From Adiantum capillus-veneris (lineage: Eukaryota > Streptophyta > Polypodiopsida > Polypodiales > Pteridaceae): DNA of 64,000 nt. The notes under the pieces are model-generated. The model did no database searches. It was not told where the DNA came from and saw nothing but the letters and a program-made list of their open reading frames with translations. Positions 1 through 11,881 of this stretch are shown in pieces. The stretch spans positions 98,967,912 to 99,031,911 of the forward strand of contig CM043963.1 of the NCBI GenBank assembly GCA_014529385.2, written 5' to 3'. The stretch's first letter is position 1. Each line of letters starts with the position of its first letter. The translations under genes and the position numbers were made by a program.

Positions 1-4
1 ACCG

Positions 5-2575
5 GTGGAGAAGTTTGATTCAGCTACTTTGGCGGGATCCGAATTTCCAGCTTGGTTAGGTAAACCCAAGGAGTTATGGATGTGTGGAGCTTCGAAATGT
101 GGAAGTCTGAAACGAGAAGAATGTGTTTTAGAAAGGGCTATCGAAGACGAAACTTATATAGGAGAACCCTTTCCAGAGGACACGCTTGAACCATTAGAAT
201 GGACACACATTCTAGCAACCCTAGATGTTTGTGCAATTCCGGATGGTCCCACAATGAAATTTTGCGACAAGGACAAGTATGACGTGGTTCCGTACTTCAT
301 GTTGAGAACTGTACTCGAAAAAGAAACTGAAAAGAACAATACACTAGAAAAGGAAGATGAAGAGGAGGTGTTTCACGACATTCCCGATCATCCTGAGTGG
401 GGAAATGAAGCAGACAACGAGTCAACGGACAATTCAAGCGGAAACGAAGAAACTATAACGGATGTCCGATTTTATGATTTTTCGAACCAAACTAAACAAC
501 GCCAGAAACGGTATAGAGCAAAGAGAAAAACAAAGGGGGTTAGAACCAATCCGATGCTTAGAATAAGGGAAAAAAATCAATTCCTAATGCTAGTAAAGGC
601 AGAAGATTGTGTTAAGGACAAGATTTCTGGAAGAATGAGAGGCAATGATCAAAAGAGCTTACGAAAAAACAAAAGAGGCTCAAGAAATCAAGTTCAAAGG
701 AATGGAACGAAAACTGAAACAGAAAAATCAGAAAAGAACAAACGCAACAGAGAACACATGGAGTCCAAGCTAGAACGTAGAAACAAGTACAGAGAGCTCA
801 AGAAAACTCTGAAAGAAGTTTGGACGACAGAAATTGAGAGTGGAGAGGACGAAAACGCCAAAATCAAGGAAAACATGGATGTTCCCTCTCACTATAGGAA
901 ATTCACAATAGAGGATAGGAAGGTGGTATTAACCCCACCTATTCGAGAGAGAAAGGAGAACGAATCTTATGACGGACTGGAGGATGCAAAAAAAGTTGAT
1001 TTAGCAGCTCCAGGTGAGCCACCTAGACCGGTGTACATAGCCACAGATTTGTCTCCAGGCGAGGAAGAGAGACTTTTGAGTCTTCTCAGAGAGTATAGGG
1101 ATGTGTTTGCATGGTCTTATAAGGACTTAAAGGGAGTTGACCCATCGATATGCCAACACACAATCCCACTGAAACAAGACGCAAAGCCTAGCAGACAGAG
1201 ACTATACACATATAATGATACATTTGCTAAGCGAATCAAAGAAGAGATAGATAAGCTAATGGAAGCTGAATTCATATACGAGATTGAACACACCGATTGG
1301 GTATCTTCGATTGTGGTAGTACCCAAGAAGAACGGAAAACTCCGAGTGTGTGTCAACTTAAAGAAAGTGAATGCTGCAACAATCAGGGACAATTATCCCC
1401 TGCCGATAACTGATCATGTTCTAGAGCGTGTATCAGGGAAAACAACATACTCTTTTCTTGATGGTTTTTCAAGATATAACCAGCTAGCCATAGCACTGGA
1501 AGATCAACATAAAACAACTTTTGCAACGGAGGGGGGAATTTATGCTTATTGGGTTATGCCTTTTGGTCTAACCAATGCTCCCGCAACCTTCCAGAGGCTG
1601 ATGACACATGCTTTCAAAGAATACTTAAGGTTGTTTCTAGAAATATACATGGATGATTTATGTGTACATTCTCTTCTGAGAGATGAGCATCTAGAACACT
1701 TAAGAAAAGTATTTGAGAAATGTAGGACATATCGCATTTGTCTCAATCCTGAGAAATGTGTGTTTATGGTCCGACAGGGCAGAATTGTGGGACATATTGT
1801 CTCACAAAACGGAATATCCACGGATTTAGAGAAGATAAAAGTTATAGTGGATATGCCTAGACCAACCAATGCGAAACAAGTACAGAGCTTTATGGGACAT
1901 TGCGGATATTATAGACGATTCATTTACATGTACGCTATAATAGGCCAACCACTTTACAGGCTAATAGTGAACTTTGAATGGACAGAGGAGTGTGAGGAAT
2001 CGTTCAAGAAATTGAAAGAGGCACTCATTACTGCTCCAGTCTTGAAATCACCAGATTGGGAGAAGATATTCCATGTGCATATAGATGCTTCGGCATATGC
2101 AATAGGATGCATTCTGGCTCAGCCAGAAGAAGGAAACATGGATTTTCCTATCTGTTACGCCAGTCGACAACTCAACAATGCAGAGAAGAATTACACCACA
2201 ACAGAGCGAGAGGGATTAGGAATGATATATGCTGTGAAGAAATTTCGGCATTATCTTCTAGCCAACAAGTTTGTGTTTTTTACGGATCACCAAGCCTTGC
2301 TCTACCTAGTGAATAAACCATGCAATACCGGGAGAATAGTGAGATGGTTCATTATCTTACTGGAATTCGACTTCACGGTAGTAGTAAAGAAAGGAAAAAC
2401 ACATCTTAGAGCTGATCATCTTTCGCGATTGACGAATGGAGAAGACCCTATAGAAGTAGATGACGACAGGCCAGACGCGTACTTGTTCAACATAGAAATG
2501 ATACCGAAGTGGTCTCAAAATGTCGTTAACCTATTAACCTATGGAGGAGAGTTCGATAGAAGAGAATACAACTAG
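5..2575 (+). pseudogene. pol: pol: reverse transcriptase and RNase H
   Basis: This is the open frame for the Ty3-type RT-RNase H polyprotein segment, open at the left edge, so the first codon shown is not a true start. The first 110 residues match the stretch that follows protease 1 in the sister copy. Residues about 160-290 are Lys/Arg/Glu rich. The RT domain spans about residues 390-620: the VPKKNGKLRVCV motif, a LDGFSRYNQ motif and the catalytic YMDD at residues 548-551. RNase H follows at about 690-800, with an Asp in HIDASAYAIG near 695 and FTDHQALL near 760. The frame ends at a TAG (2573-2575) but continues in the same phase into the integrase region, so the stop is a point nonsense mutation and not a gene end. 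Confidence 0.9.
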
Positions 2576-4260
2576 AAACATATTGCTATTCAGCAATCCA
2601 AGAATCTTCAATTGGTTGCAGGAAGGTTGTATCAATTGGGAAATGATCATGTTTTACGACTATGCATCAATCCTGAGGAATATAATATATATCTGCGCGA
2701 AGCACATGTTCAGGAATGTGCATTTCATTGTTCAAGAAGGAACACATATAGGAATTTGTTACAATTGGGAGTCTATTGGCCAGGAATGAAAGAAAGCATA
2801 CATGAATATGTCACTGTATGTATTGTATGTTCATCAAAACCGCCAGCAAAGTATTCGACATTATATCAGATAATGATCGCTCCAGAATGGAGTCAGTATA
2901 TTGTTGAATATCTCACAAATAGAACTTTCCCAGAAGGAACGTCAAAAGCTCGTCAGAAATCTGTAGAGACAGAAGCTAGAGATTACGCTTTAATAGGAGA
3001 TCAACTCTATAAGAGAGGTAAAGACAACCAGCTTAGGATTTGCGCATCAGAGACTGAGTATGTGATAATACTAAAGCAAGCTCATGGAGGAGTAGGTGGA
3101 GGACATTTCTCAGGTGATAAGACAACAAAACTTGTCTTAGCCGCAGGAATATGGTGGCCAACATTACATATGGACGCTGAGGAATACGTTAAACGGTGCG
3201 ATGACTGTCAGCGGACCAAAGTACCACTTAAAAGAGATGATATGCCACTTAGACCAATGATGGGGGCAAGAGCTTTTGCAAAATGGGGGATTGATTATGT
3301 CGGACCCATTTCACCTCCTGCATATAAGACTCATGCACAATACATCGTTGTGGCTACAAACTATCTAACAAAGTGGGTCGAAGCAAAGGCAACTCAAAAA
3401 GCAGATGCCAGGACCACGGCACAGTTTCTATATGAATACGTCTTTGTACGATATGGATTGCCAATAGAAATTGTGAGTGATCGAGGCACACATTTTATAA
3501 ATGAAGTGATAGAGATCCTTCTAGATGAATTCATGGTAATCCATAAGAAATCAGCCCCGTATCATCCACAAGCAAACGGACAAGCTGAAGCAACAAACAA
3601 AACCATATGCACGGTCCTTACGAAGATTGTATCTGAGTCGAGAACTGACTGGGACCAGAAGTTGCATTCCACATTATGGGCATATAGGGTAGCATATAAA
3701 ACATCAATAGGAACGACCCCATATAACATGGTTTTTGGGCTAAATGCTATCTTACCAATAGAATTCTTGATTTCAACCTTAAGGGTGGCTAAGGATCTAG
3801 AGTGGACAGGACACGAGCTTTCTGATAGAATAGATGACCTAAAAAAGCTAGATGAGCTTCGCCTAAAAGCAGTAGCTTCTATCTACGCTCAAAAAAGGCG
3901 ACAAAAAGAATTTTTTGATAAGCATGTGCGGACTAAAGAGTTTAAGGTTGGGGACTATGTCCTAGTTTACACTTTGAAACAGCATGCTAAGAAGCTTAAA
4001 AAGCGAGGGATGAGACCTCTGGTGATTAAAGATCTATCACCAAGTGGAGCCGTCAAGCTTGCTACATTAGACGGAGAAGAAATGCCCAATTGGATTAGTG
4101 GATGCAGAGTGAAAAAGTATCTTTTGCCGCTAACCCAAGACATGCTTCTCAAAATACATCAAGAAAAGCTGCGTGTCCAGAAAAAGAAAATGATTTTGGA
4201 GGAAGCGCAAGCCGAGGCGAAAGAAAGAATGGAGAAAAGAAAACTACTACGTCAGAAACA
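2576..4260 (+). pseudogene. pol: pol: doubled zinc-binding module and integrase
   Basis: This continues the pol frame after the TAG at 2573. Numbering from the in-frame GTT-to-Met region at 2612, a first H-H-C-C zinc-binding motif lies at about residues 32-73 (HVQECAFH then CIVC) and a second at about 158-199 (HGGVGGGH then CDDC). Each is preceded by a similar LY-x-G-DNQLR-like segment, so the module is tandemly repeated. The integrase core has Asp 228 (GIDYVGP), Asp 290 (SDRGTHF) and Glu 326 (GQAEATNKT), the canonical DD35E spacing. A C-terminal region with GDYVLVY and a basic stretch follows. The enzyme would insert the cDNA into the genome; this copy is severed from RT by the stop. The sister copy on the other strand lacks this whole region. 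Confidence 0.88.
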
Positions 4261-5410
4261 CCGCAATGAAGGAGCAATACGAATAAACGTAGTCAGTATA
4301 ATAGAAATGGATAATGACAAAGAAGAACTTATCATTGAATGCAAAGTAGGAACCAACCAAATCAAAGCCAGAGCACTATTGGATTCAGGAGCTCAAGCTA
4401 ACCTACTTTCACTCAGTTTGTATAGACAATTGACAAATGACACTAAACTACAAACTGCCAAGCAAGAGTTAAAGAGTTACTCTGAGAATTCAATTAAAAC
4501 TGTCGGATGCACAGTTTTACATATACAGATTAACCAGTATGTGTATCCGCATATGTTTTACGTGGTTGAAGACCAAGCTACACAACAACCATTATTGCTA
4601 GGACAACCATGGCAGAAGCAATACAATGCAATGATTGACTGGAGTTCTAAATCAATGCTTATCAAATACGAAGGTGAAAGTCAATCAGTTAAGTTCACCA
4701 AAGGAACAGAGCCAACTCCAAAGGACAAATCCAAAGACAAAGGTAAACAACAACCAGAGAAAAAGAAGAAGCAATGGCAACCAAAAGTTTCTTTACAACC
4801 AGATTACTCTTCGACGAGGAATTCTCAACAGTGGATAAGGAAGACAAGCAATAATATAACAGCTCAACCTTGGGAAAAAACGGAGTCAAAGTTGGTATGG
4901 AGACCAAAAAAGGTTGTGCCAGAGAACACAAAGGTGGAAAACAGAGTCTTCAATACCAGACAACAGAGTGATTCCAGACAATCAAGGACAGTGAAACAGA
5001 TCTGGATTCCAAAGAAGTTCACGACGGCACAAAACTATAGCAAGCAAATTTGGATCCCAAAGATTTGTAAACAGGAACTCCGTTCAGTATAATCAACGGA
5101 CACTCCTAGGTATTTAAAGTCGAGGAAATCAACACAAAGAACAAAGCAGGTTTGGGTCGCAAAGAGTTTGTGGCAAGCACAAGTGAAGCGGAAGCAGATT
5201 TGGATTGTGAAAAAGAACAACAAAGTAAAGAAGAATCCATCTACTGATTCTACTATCGAAGTGCCAAAAACAACCCAAAACCTGACCACCAATCCTTCGA
5301 TCAAACAAAGAGCAGCTTTATTGGAAAGACTGTTGTATCATCGCTCTACAATTGCATTGGGAACGTATGACCAAAACAACTACATTGCTTCGCCCACAGA
5401 CACTTCATAG
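4261..5410 (+). pseudogene. pol C-terminus: second retropepsin-like domain
   Basis: Downstream of the integrase, in the same frame, is a second aspartic-protease-like fold: ALLDSGAQANLL with the DSG at about 4382-4390, then a LLLGQPWQ motif resembling the LG-x-P flap/second half of retropepsins, and an IDWSSKSMLIKY strand. A Lys/Gln/Trp-rich low-complexity tail with repeated KQIWIPK-type units runs to 5410. Ty3 elements normally encode one protease upstream of RT; this family also has that one (seen in the sister copy at 46133-46378), so this is an additional domain. TAA at 5090-5092 replaces a CAA in the sister copy. It may be an active second protease, a decoy fold or a binding domain; the DSG triad favours catalytic origin. 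Confidence 0.72.
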
Positions 5411-8231
5411 TCGTCCGGGAGGACTCAGACTAGGAGTGGGGGAGGTATACAGGTATACAGGAGTTACAAAGCAGCTACAAGCGCCAAAAACAAAGAAAAA
5501 CAAAAATTATATTACAAGGGCAGTGTCTTACATGATTTTGCAATTTTTATGTTTGATTGCGGATATTGATAATATTTATGCCCTTATATACCTTGTTTTG
5601 CAACAAGAAGAGATCAAATGATGAATTTGGGTCTCTAGACGTGTAAATATCACTAAATAAGAGTGTTTTTGGAGCAAAAAAGTGAAAAAAAGTGGTAATC
5701 CAAGTCCAGAAATCACAAATAAGTGTATATTCATATACACAGGGTTACCATCTATTTATCGTGTATGTTTGGAATTTTTTGGCTTCAATTTGCTATTTTC
5801 CTTTATTTTTTATGATTTTCTTAATAAAAGTAAGAGAAAAATAAACAAGCAGGTGAAATGAGATCGGAAAAAAGAAAAGAATAGACGGTGATGGTCCTAA
5901 TGACAAGGGCAACCCATGGTAAAAATTGGGTACAATTATGAAAAAGTTGTGGAAAGCCCGAAATGACAGAATTTTGGCAAAGTGGACAGATTTCTCAGAA
6001 ATAGGTCAAACGGAGTCCAAATTGAGAAATTTCAAATCCTAAAGTACATTTCACGACGAGATAGGAGCACATGTTAAATTTGGTAACAAGTGATCCGGGA
6101 AGCCCGAAGTTAAGTATTTTTCACATCACTTTCAAACTCATTTCCATTATTACCTTCTTGGAGAGAGCAAAGAGCACACAGGAGCATCTGACCTTCTACC
6201 GCCTTCTACGACTGCTACGAGAGCTCAGAGGACACCAGACATGAGAGGTAGACTCGTTGCCATAAGCTTTTGATGCTTATCGTTAACTTTTGTCGCGAAA
6301 ACTGACCAAAACCAAGAAACAAGAGCAGACGGGGAATGGGGAAGAACGCTAGGTAGGGGCACAACCGCCTAACCAAACCTTGCAAGAACTTAGAGGTGGG
6401 TTACCCTAACATAGAAGATGGGTTTCTAACACTCAAAGCTCGAGAAAGAACGACTTGAAAAACCCTAGGTCAACAGAGCCTGCAAGAGGCAAACAGGAAA
6501 AAGTTGTCGAAACGACACAAAACTTCTCAGGAAGCTTAGCAACATCGAGGGCAATGCAACCATGGAGTATCTCCGGGTTTGGATCACCAAAAGTAGGTCG
6601 GAACAACCGATTCGGCTGCGGACACACAAAGCGTCATTTTGGCATAACGGCTAAAATTGACGACCAAATGACATGAAACTTCACAAGCAGCTTCAAATAT
6701 ACATGGATGACTTATGTTTGCAAGCAAAACCCAAAAGAAAGCTGATTCACTTACCGATGGTGAAAAAGACGCTTTCGGGCAACCAAATGGAGAAAGATGG
6801 AGAACGGGGAGCCAAAGTCAAGTTCAACCAAATAGGTGGCTTCACAACATATCCAATGAGCTGGAAATGCAACTCTCGAGAAGAAAAGTTGAAGAAATTC
6901 AACTCCAAGGCAAAAAGACGACTTCGGAGACTGAAATGCCTATAAGGGGGCTTTTTAGCTAAATTGATGACTTTTTAAGTTGAAAACTAGTTATCAGGGC
7001 TTAGGGCACTAGCACAAAGCATTCTTTGCACAAAAAGACCAACATTTCAAGAAAAAACATCATACGCGTATGATGTCTCACAGCATGATTTTCACATCCA
7101 TTTCAACATTTGAGTGCATAGCCTCATTCCACATGTTAATCACACCCTATGAACCAAGTATCATGAGAATTGGAGTTAGAAAACTCAAGGAAACCAAAAA
7201 GACGCAAAGTAGGCCATAAAATTGATTTTTGCTCCTAATTTTGTCAAAATAACTCCAAACTCATTGAAACTTTGTAGGATTGTTGATTAACACATCTATA
7301 AGCTATCTGGAACCAAAAAGCACCATTTTGACACAAAAGACATCATACGCGTATGATGTCTATTTGCACTTACAGAGCCAAAACTGCTCATTTGTCATCA
7401 TACATCCATTATATATATCTAATACATGCTACATATGAAGTTTGGAACCATTTGGTCAAGTGGATCACCCCATTAGCCCAATTGAGGGAAAATCCTTCAT
7501 CCAAAGCCTATTTTAGCCAAAATTCAACATACTCAAGTCCAAACCAAGATTTGAGTAGGGACAGTCCTTCACTAGTACATGGGGAGTCCACATAACCAAT
7601 CCCATGAAAAATTGATGAAAAAGACATCATACGCGTATGATGTCTCCAGAGCCATTTTTAGCCCAAAATCTATCCAAAATTCATAAATCCACTGAATAAG
7701 CCTATCTAAAGCCATATCCAAGCTTATAGAGAAATTTGGTCCAAAAATACACTAAAAGACATCATACGCGTATGATGTCTCACTATGTGATTTTGGCACC
7801 TCAGGGCTTCAACCACCAAACAGAAGTGATCTACATGCCATTTGAAAGTGAACCACCAAGTTTTATCCAATTTTGATCATAAAATCCAATTCCCTTTCAA
7901 AATTTTGCCAAGAGCCGGAACTGGACTAAATTGGCCAAAACTTGACCAAATGGTATCCAAACTCAAAACCAAGCATATGATAATCATGTATACACTATCA
8001 GCTACAAGCACAACCAATATGAAGTCATTTTGACACAAAAGACATCATACGCGTATGATGTCTCCAGCATGATTTTGAGCCTAGTTTGCATATTTTTTTT
8101 CACCTACCCTGCATCCTTAGGCCCTGAATAGCTCATGTTTCAATTTTCAAGTCATTTGAATAGTTAAAAGCTTCATTTCGGCTTTCAGTACTAAAAAGAC
8201 GCTAACTTCTGAACTTGGAGTTACAGGATCC
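5411..8231 (+). other. Non-coding spacer between pol and the extra ORF
   Basis: About 2.8 kb without a long reading frame, closely matched at 41031-43850 in the inverted sister copy, so it is a structural part of the element. It is A/T rich, with a long leader-like first half and five copies of a 20-22 bp palindrome in the second half. Two overlapping small frames of 82 and 90 codons (6714-6962 and 6673-6945) are open in both copies, but the amino acids differ in ways that do not clearly show constraint. The spacer may carry the promoter or splice signals for the downstream extra ORF. Confidence 0.75.
7057..8062. repeat. Five copies of a 20-22 bp perfect palindrome
   Basis: Copies at 7057-7076 (20-bp form), 7339-7360, 7623-7644, 7758-7779 and 8041-8062. 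The core is ACATCATACGCGTATGATGT, in four copies flanked by G on the left and C on the right, giving 22 bp of exact dyad symmetry centred on ACGCGT. Spacing is irregular (135-285 bp) and the DNA between copies is not repeated, so this is not a tandem array; the motif alone has been kept or spread. Copies occur in the matching spacer of the sister element and in its gag leader. Confidence 0.9.
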
Positions 8232-11200
8232 ATGGATTCCGCCAAGTCATCAGCAACAAAGAGAAAAAGACCGACAATCAAAGATGCTCTTGCAGAAGCA
8301 GAACCCTTTGACATTCCAGCAGAAACCCTCAAGCCAACCAAAACTTGGGTGGAGGAAGCAGTACTGGAGAAAGAGGAAATAAAGATCTACCAGGGGACAT
8401 TCAGAGATCCTCAAGGGCAAGCGGTGGATATACCGATGATCCCAGAAGAATTGGTGGATTATAGTAGGTCAGAGAACATCAGCAGGTACCTGGAAAGGGC
8501 AGACTTGCACAGATTCTTCACCTCGAGACCATCAGGTGTAGATACAAGAAGAGTGTATGAGTTGGCAACCTCCATTCAGAAGGATGGGAAAGCCACATTG
8601 ACAGCAATAGATGGAGAGAAAGTAGAGGTACAGATCACTCCATAGCTCATTGCAGATGCATTGAAGCTGCACAACAAAGGGAGCTCTGTCAGGGAAAGAA
8701 GGGAGGCTATAGAGGTTTATGGGTCCAAGAAGCAGAATGCAACTTATGGAGATATGGCAGACCAAAGAGCGGCAACCCTTTGCCGAATGTACAACCAATT
8801 TCTCCACATTTGCAGTAAAAGACCGCAAAAGTATACGACACCGCCCCATGCCATTGCAACTACCATCACATGGGCATTGAAGAGCAATATGCCAAAAGAG
8901 GTCAATTACGCTCAACACATCCACGAGTAAGTAATTGCCATGCACAACGAGAAGCCAAAGTATATAGGAGGAGTTGAAGTTCTGACAAGAATAGCTTATG
9001 AAGCTATTGGAGCCAGAGATCAATGGCCAAAGGTTCCCTCCCAGAATGAATGGCTTAGAGAAGCCGATGAGGAGGAAGAACAGCCTGATGTATCCAAGAG
9101 GGCGTCCACAAGAGCACGCAGGAAACTAGAAATAGTTTCAGAACCTGAAGAGAATGTGGATGAGCCGCTTATGAAGAAAGCAAAGAAGAAGGTTGCTCCC
9201 AAGCAAACTAAAAGTCAGAAAGCGGCAAGAATGGAAAGACTGGTGGAGCAGTTTAGAGCGGAAAGAGCTCTAAAGGGAGACTTTGAAGAAAAGTGGGTGC
9301 CAGACCCCACTAAAGTCGAAACTAGCTCAGCCAGGCCACATGTTGATCAATATGATCAATATATTAGAGCTTATGAGGAGTCAGAGGCTATACTGGAGCA
9401 GCAACCTATCGAGCCATACACTGAAGAGGAAGTACAGCTTTTAAAAGCTGAGCTGAAAAAGGACGACAAGGGGAAGAAGAAAGTAGATGAGTCTACTGAA
9501 CCTCAAGAGAAAGACGGGCAAGCAAACAAAGGGAAAGCCAAGATGACTGAGGACAATCAGCCCTCCTTTACTGATGTACCAAGCCCGAAGAAGACGGAAA
9601 TCATTGTGGAAGAGACCACAGTAGAGATGGACACGGCTGGTATGGAAAAGCCGGAGGCCGGGACCAAGGAAAAGGAGATAGATCCAGTTCAGCAAAAGAA
9701 AAACGATTATGAGGATCTGGTAGCGATAGGGTACACTGAAGAAGAGGCCCTTGAGGCAGTCTATGGGATCCACCTACAAAAACAAGATGATCGGAGAGGG
9801 ACAGAGGAAAAAATAAAGTGTACAAAAGAGAGTGAAGAGAAACTGGACGAGCAGAACGTACTAGAAGAGCCGAAGCCAGTGGAGGTGGTGGCAGTAAAAG
9901 CTTTAGAGTTGACAGATGAAGATGAAAAAGACATGCACATGGTGCATGAACTGCTCAACAAGATCAAAGAAAGATCCAAGGCAAATGAAGTGGAGATTGA
10001 GACAGCCAAACAAAGGGAAACCGAGTTGCAGAGGAAATTAGAGGATGCTATGACTGAATCTGAAAGTCATAAAGCATCACTCTACGACGCGGAAAACGAG
10101 AGAGACGGCTTGATACTCCAGCTAGCCGAAGCTTCAAGAGAAGTAACAAGTGCACAGGAAGCAAGGGAGTGGATGGAAGACGACTTGGAGGCGGCTAAAG
10201 ATGAGCTCATTGAGCTAAGGGAAAGAGTCGAGCTCCAAGAAAGAACAATCACTAGACTCAGGACTACCCCTAGAGCTAGCAGAGCAAGAACCGAACAAGA
10301 GGGAGCTCTTGTACCAGCTCTGGAAGACCACGTCCGAAGCTTACAAAGAGAGCTAAGATTAGAGCAAGTGCAAAGGTTGCACATTGCGGAGGGATCATTG
10401 GCAGCAGAGGAGAGGCTCACTTTAGAAAATCAAACACTAAGAACAGAGAATGAGACCCTCCGCAAACAGCTCCAAGATCTACAAGAGCAACAAAGAAGAG
10501 AGACAGAGACACCACAAGAAGAATCACGTGGAGCAGCCATAGAGCTATCAGAAAGTGGAGAGGCAACCACAATTGAAGATCCAGCCCCAGTTCACGAGGT
10601 GGCCTCGACTTCAGGAATGTCTGAAGAAGAAGAACAAAGGCTCCATGACCAAATAGCAAAGTCAACAGAGGAGAGTGCCAAGGCGGAAATGGAATGGGAG
10701 AGGAGACTCCTAATCTCCATTAGACTTCAGGGATTAGACACAAAAGTGCTCCATGAAGAGTGGATGCAACCTAGCCTGCCTTTCCCTTTGATGAAGTTTG
10801 AAGTGATAAAAACGAAAAAGAGAATAGAGGAGGAGCAGTATGTCGCTCTTTACGAAGGCGACATCACAAAAGAGGAACAATCAAAGAAGATTGTAGATTC
10901 GCAGCCTAGATGGAGGAAAGGTTGGTTGAACAAATACCGAGCCTACCTCATCTACTTGGTAGAGGCACCAAAGGAGATTCGGGAGGATGCAACCTTCTGC
11001 CAGAAGCTGGAAAGAGCATGGCAGGATTGCAGAAAAGAAGCCAAATTGGCTTAATTACCCCAGGATGCCAGGACCAAAGGCAGGAGAGAGAATAGGTAAA
11101 GCCTACATGGTGAAAACCCTAACGGGCACCATCAAGCTCTTTACTGGCTTTCCTAACCTTTTGTGTCAGATGCTCAAGAAAATTTGCAGGACTCTCTTAG

Positions 11201-11493
11201 CTTGCATTGAAGTGTTCGCGCCAGATAAAGCCACGACCTCGAGTCTACTATCGACGGCCGACACAGTGACTGATATGATGTATGATCTTTCATTGCATCC
11301 TTCTCCAAAAGTGTTGCACCTCCTATACCAGAGGATTATGTTTTTGCCTAGCTTCCACATGCAAACATTCGAAGAAACTTTCTACACCGGCTTTTTCACC
11401 CACGAAAGCAAAATATTCGGCCCAACCTTGACCATCGGCAGCCTACGATACGAATCACATTTGCAGATGCTCAAGACGACAGGACTTTATTGA
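8232..11493 (+). pseudogene. Extra 3' ORF: large coiled-coil protein
   Basis: A frame of about 1080 codons, broken by TAG at 8643 (CAG in the sister copy), TAA near 8928 (CAA in the sister copy) and a 14-bp deletion near 11001 that shifts frame so the last 160 codons (to 11493) are read in another phase. Residues about 1-270 form a globular region with motifs such as RFFTSRPSGVD and RVYELATSI followed by a V-x-ITP-x-LIADALKL stretch. This resembles the N-terminal domain of plant retroelement 3' ORFs annotated as putative plant transposon protein, a family resemblance I cannot confirm here. Residues about 300-560 are acidic/Lys rich; 560-830 are a long heptad-rich coiled coil; the C-terminus is globular. 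No catalytic motif or membrane segment is evident. Its position matches the env-like or additional ORF of Athila/Tat elements. Confidence 0.75.
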
Positions 11494-11530
11494 CCAAGTA
11501 TAAAAGTCATGTCAGGGACGACATGAACGC

Positions 11531-11542
11531 GGAGGGGGGGAG
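11531..11542 (+). other. Polypurine tract
   Basis: GGAGGGGGGGAG directly abuts the TGTTGAGCC start of the 3' LTR, the expected primer for plus-strand DNA synthesis. The same 12 bases flank the 3' LTR of the sister copy at 37774-37785. Confidence 0.9.
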
Positions 11543-11881
11543 TGTTGAGCCAGCAGAGGATCACACCCACATTTTTGCTCACACTCATCATTTTTGTAAC
11601 CATTGATTGTAATAAATGTCTTTCCGACATTGATTTTGAATTGAGCCATTCATTAAGTAACGGGACTCCATTGAGTTTCCAGCTTGTAATCCCGAAGTAA
11701 TTTCACTTGCTGATGTAATTAGTTAGAGATGTTCTCACCTCCAAGGCTGAGGTATATAAGCCAAAGTTTTGTAACCTAAAGGAGATTCAGTTTATTAATC
11801 AAAGTGAGTTTTTGAGCGCCGTGACTGTGTCTGAGAGAGAGTGAGAGAGAGAGAGTCTTATCCACTTGCTACGCGAGCTAC
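11543..11881 (+). repeat. 3' LTR, truncated
   Basis: Starts TGTTGAGCC and follows the first third of the 959-987 bp LTRs at 36815-37773 and 61707-62693 until GCGAGCTAC at 11881, after which similarity is lost into T-rich DNA. It keeps a TATA box (TATATAAG, 11753-11760) and the GA-rich tract. The lost part includes the terminal CA, so no target duplication can be read. Confidence 0.88.

Larger units (their letters stand above)
1..11881 (+). mobile_element. Ty3/Athila-like giant LTR retrotransposon, 3' part
   Basis: The left edge of the window cuts into pol, so the 5' LTR, gag and first protease lie outside. In order there follow RT, RNase H, a doubled zinc-binding region, integrase, a second protease-like domain, about 2.8 kb of non-coding DNA with palindromes, an extra ORF, a polypurine tract and a 3' LTR that stops at 11881. 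The element at 36815-62693 on the other strand is the same family; its aligned parts are highly similar, so the two can be compared position by position. This copy is broken by stops at 2573, 5090, 8643 and about 8928, and by a 14-bp deletion near 11000, all relative to the sister copy or to the reading frame. Placement near Athila/Tat rests on the tRNA-Asp PBS of the sister copy and on the 3' extra ORF. Confidence 0.9.

Noticed and set aside
7057-8062. CRISPR-like look of short palindromic repeats
   Set aside because: Spacing is irregular at 135-285 bp, the motif is fully palindromic, there are no cas genes and the DNA is a eukaryotic retroelement.
9441-10665. Antisense Ser/Leu-rich frames opposite the extra ORF
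   Set aside because: Shadows of the acidic and coiled-coil coding sequence; the mirror frames in the second copy behave the same way.
8232-11493. Envelope protein in the env position of an Athila-like element
   Set aside because: No signal peptide, no hydrophobic anchor; long coiled coil and acidic regions suggest an intracellular protein.
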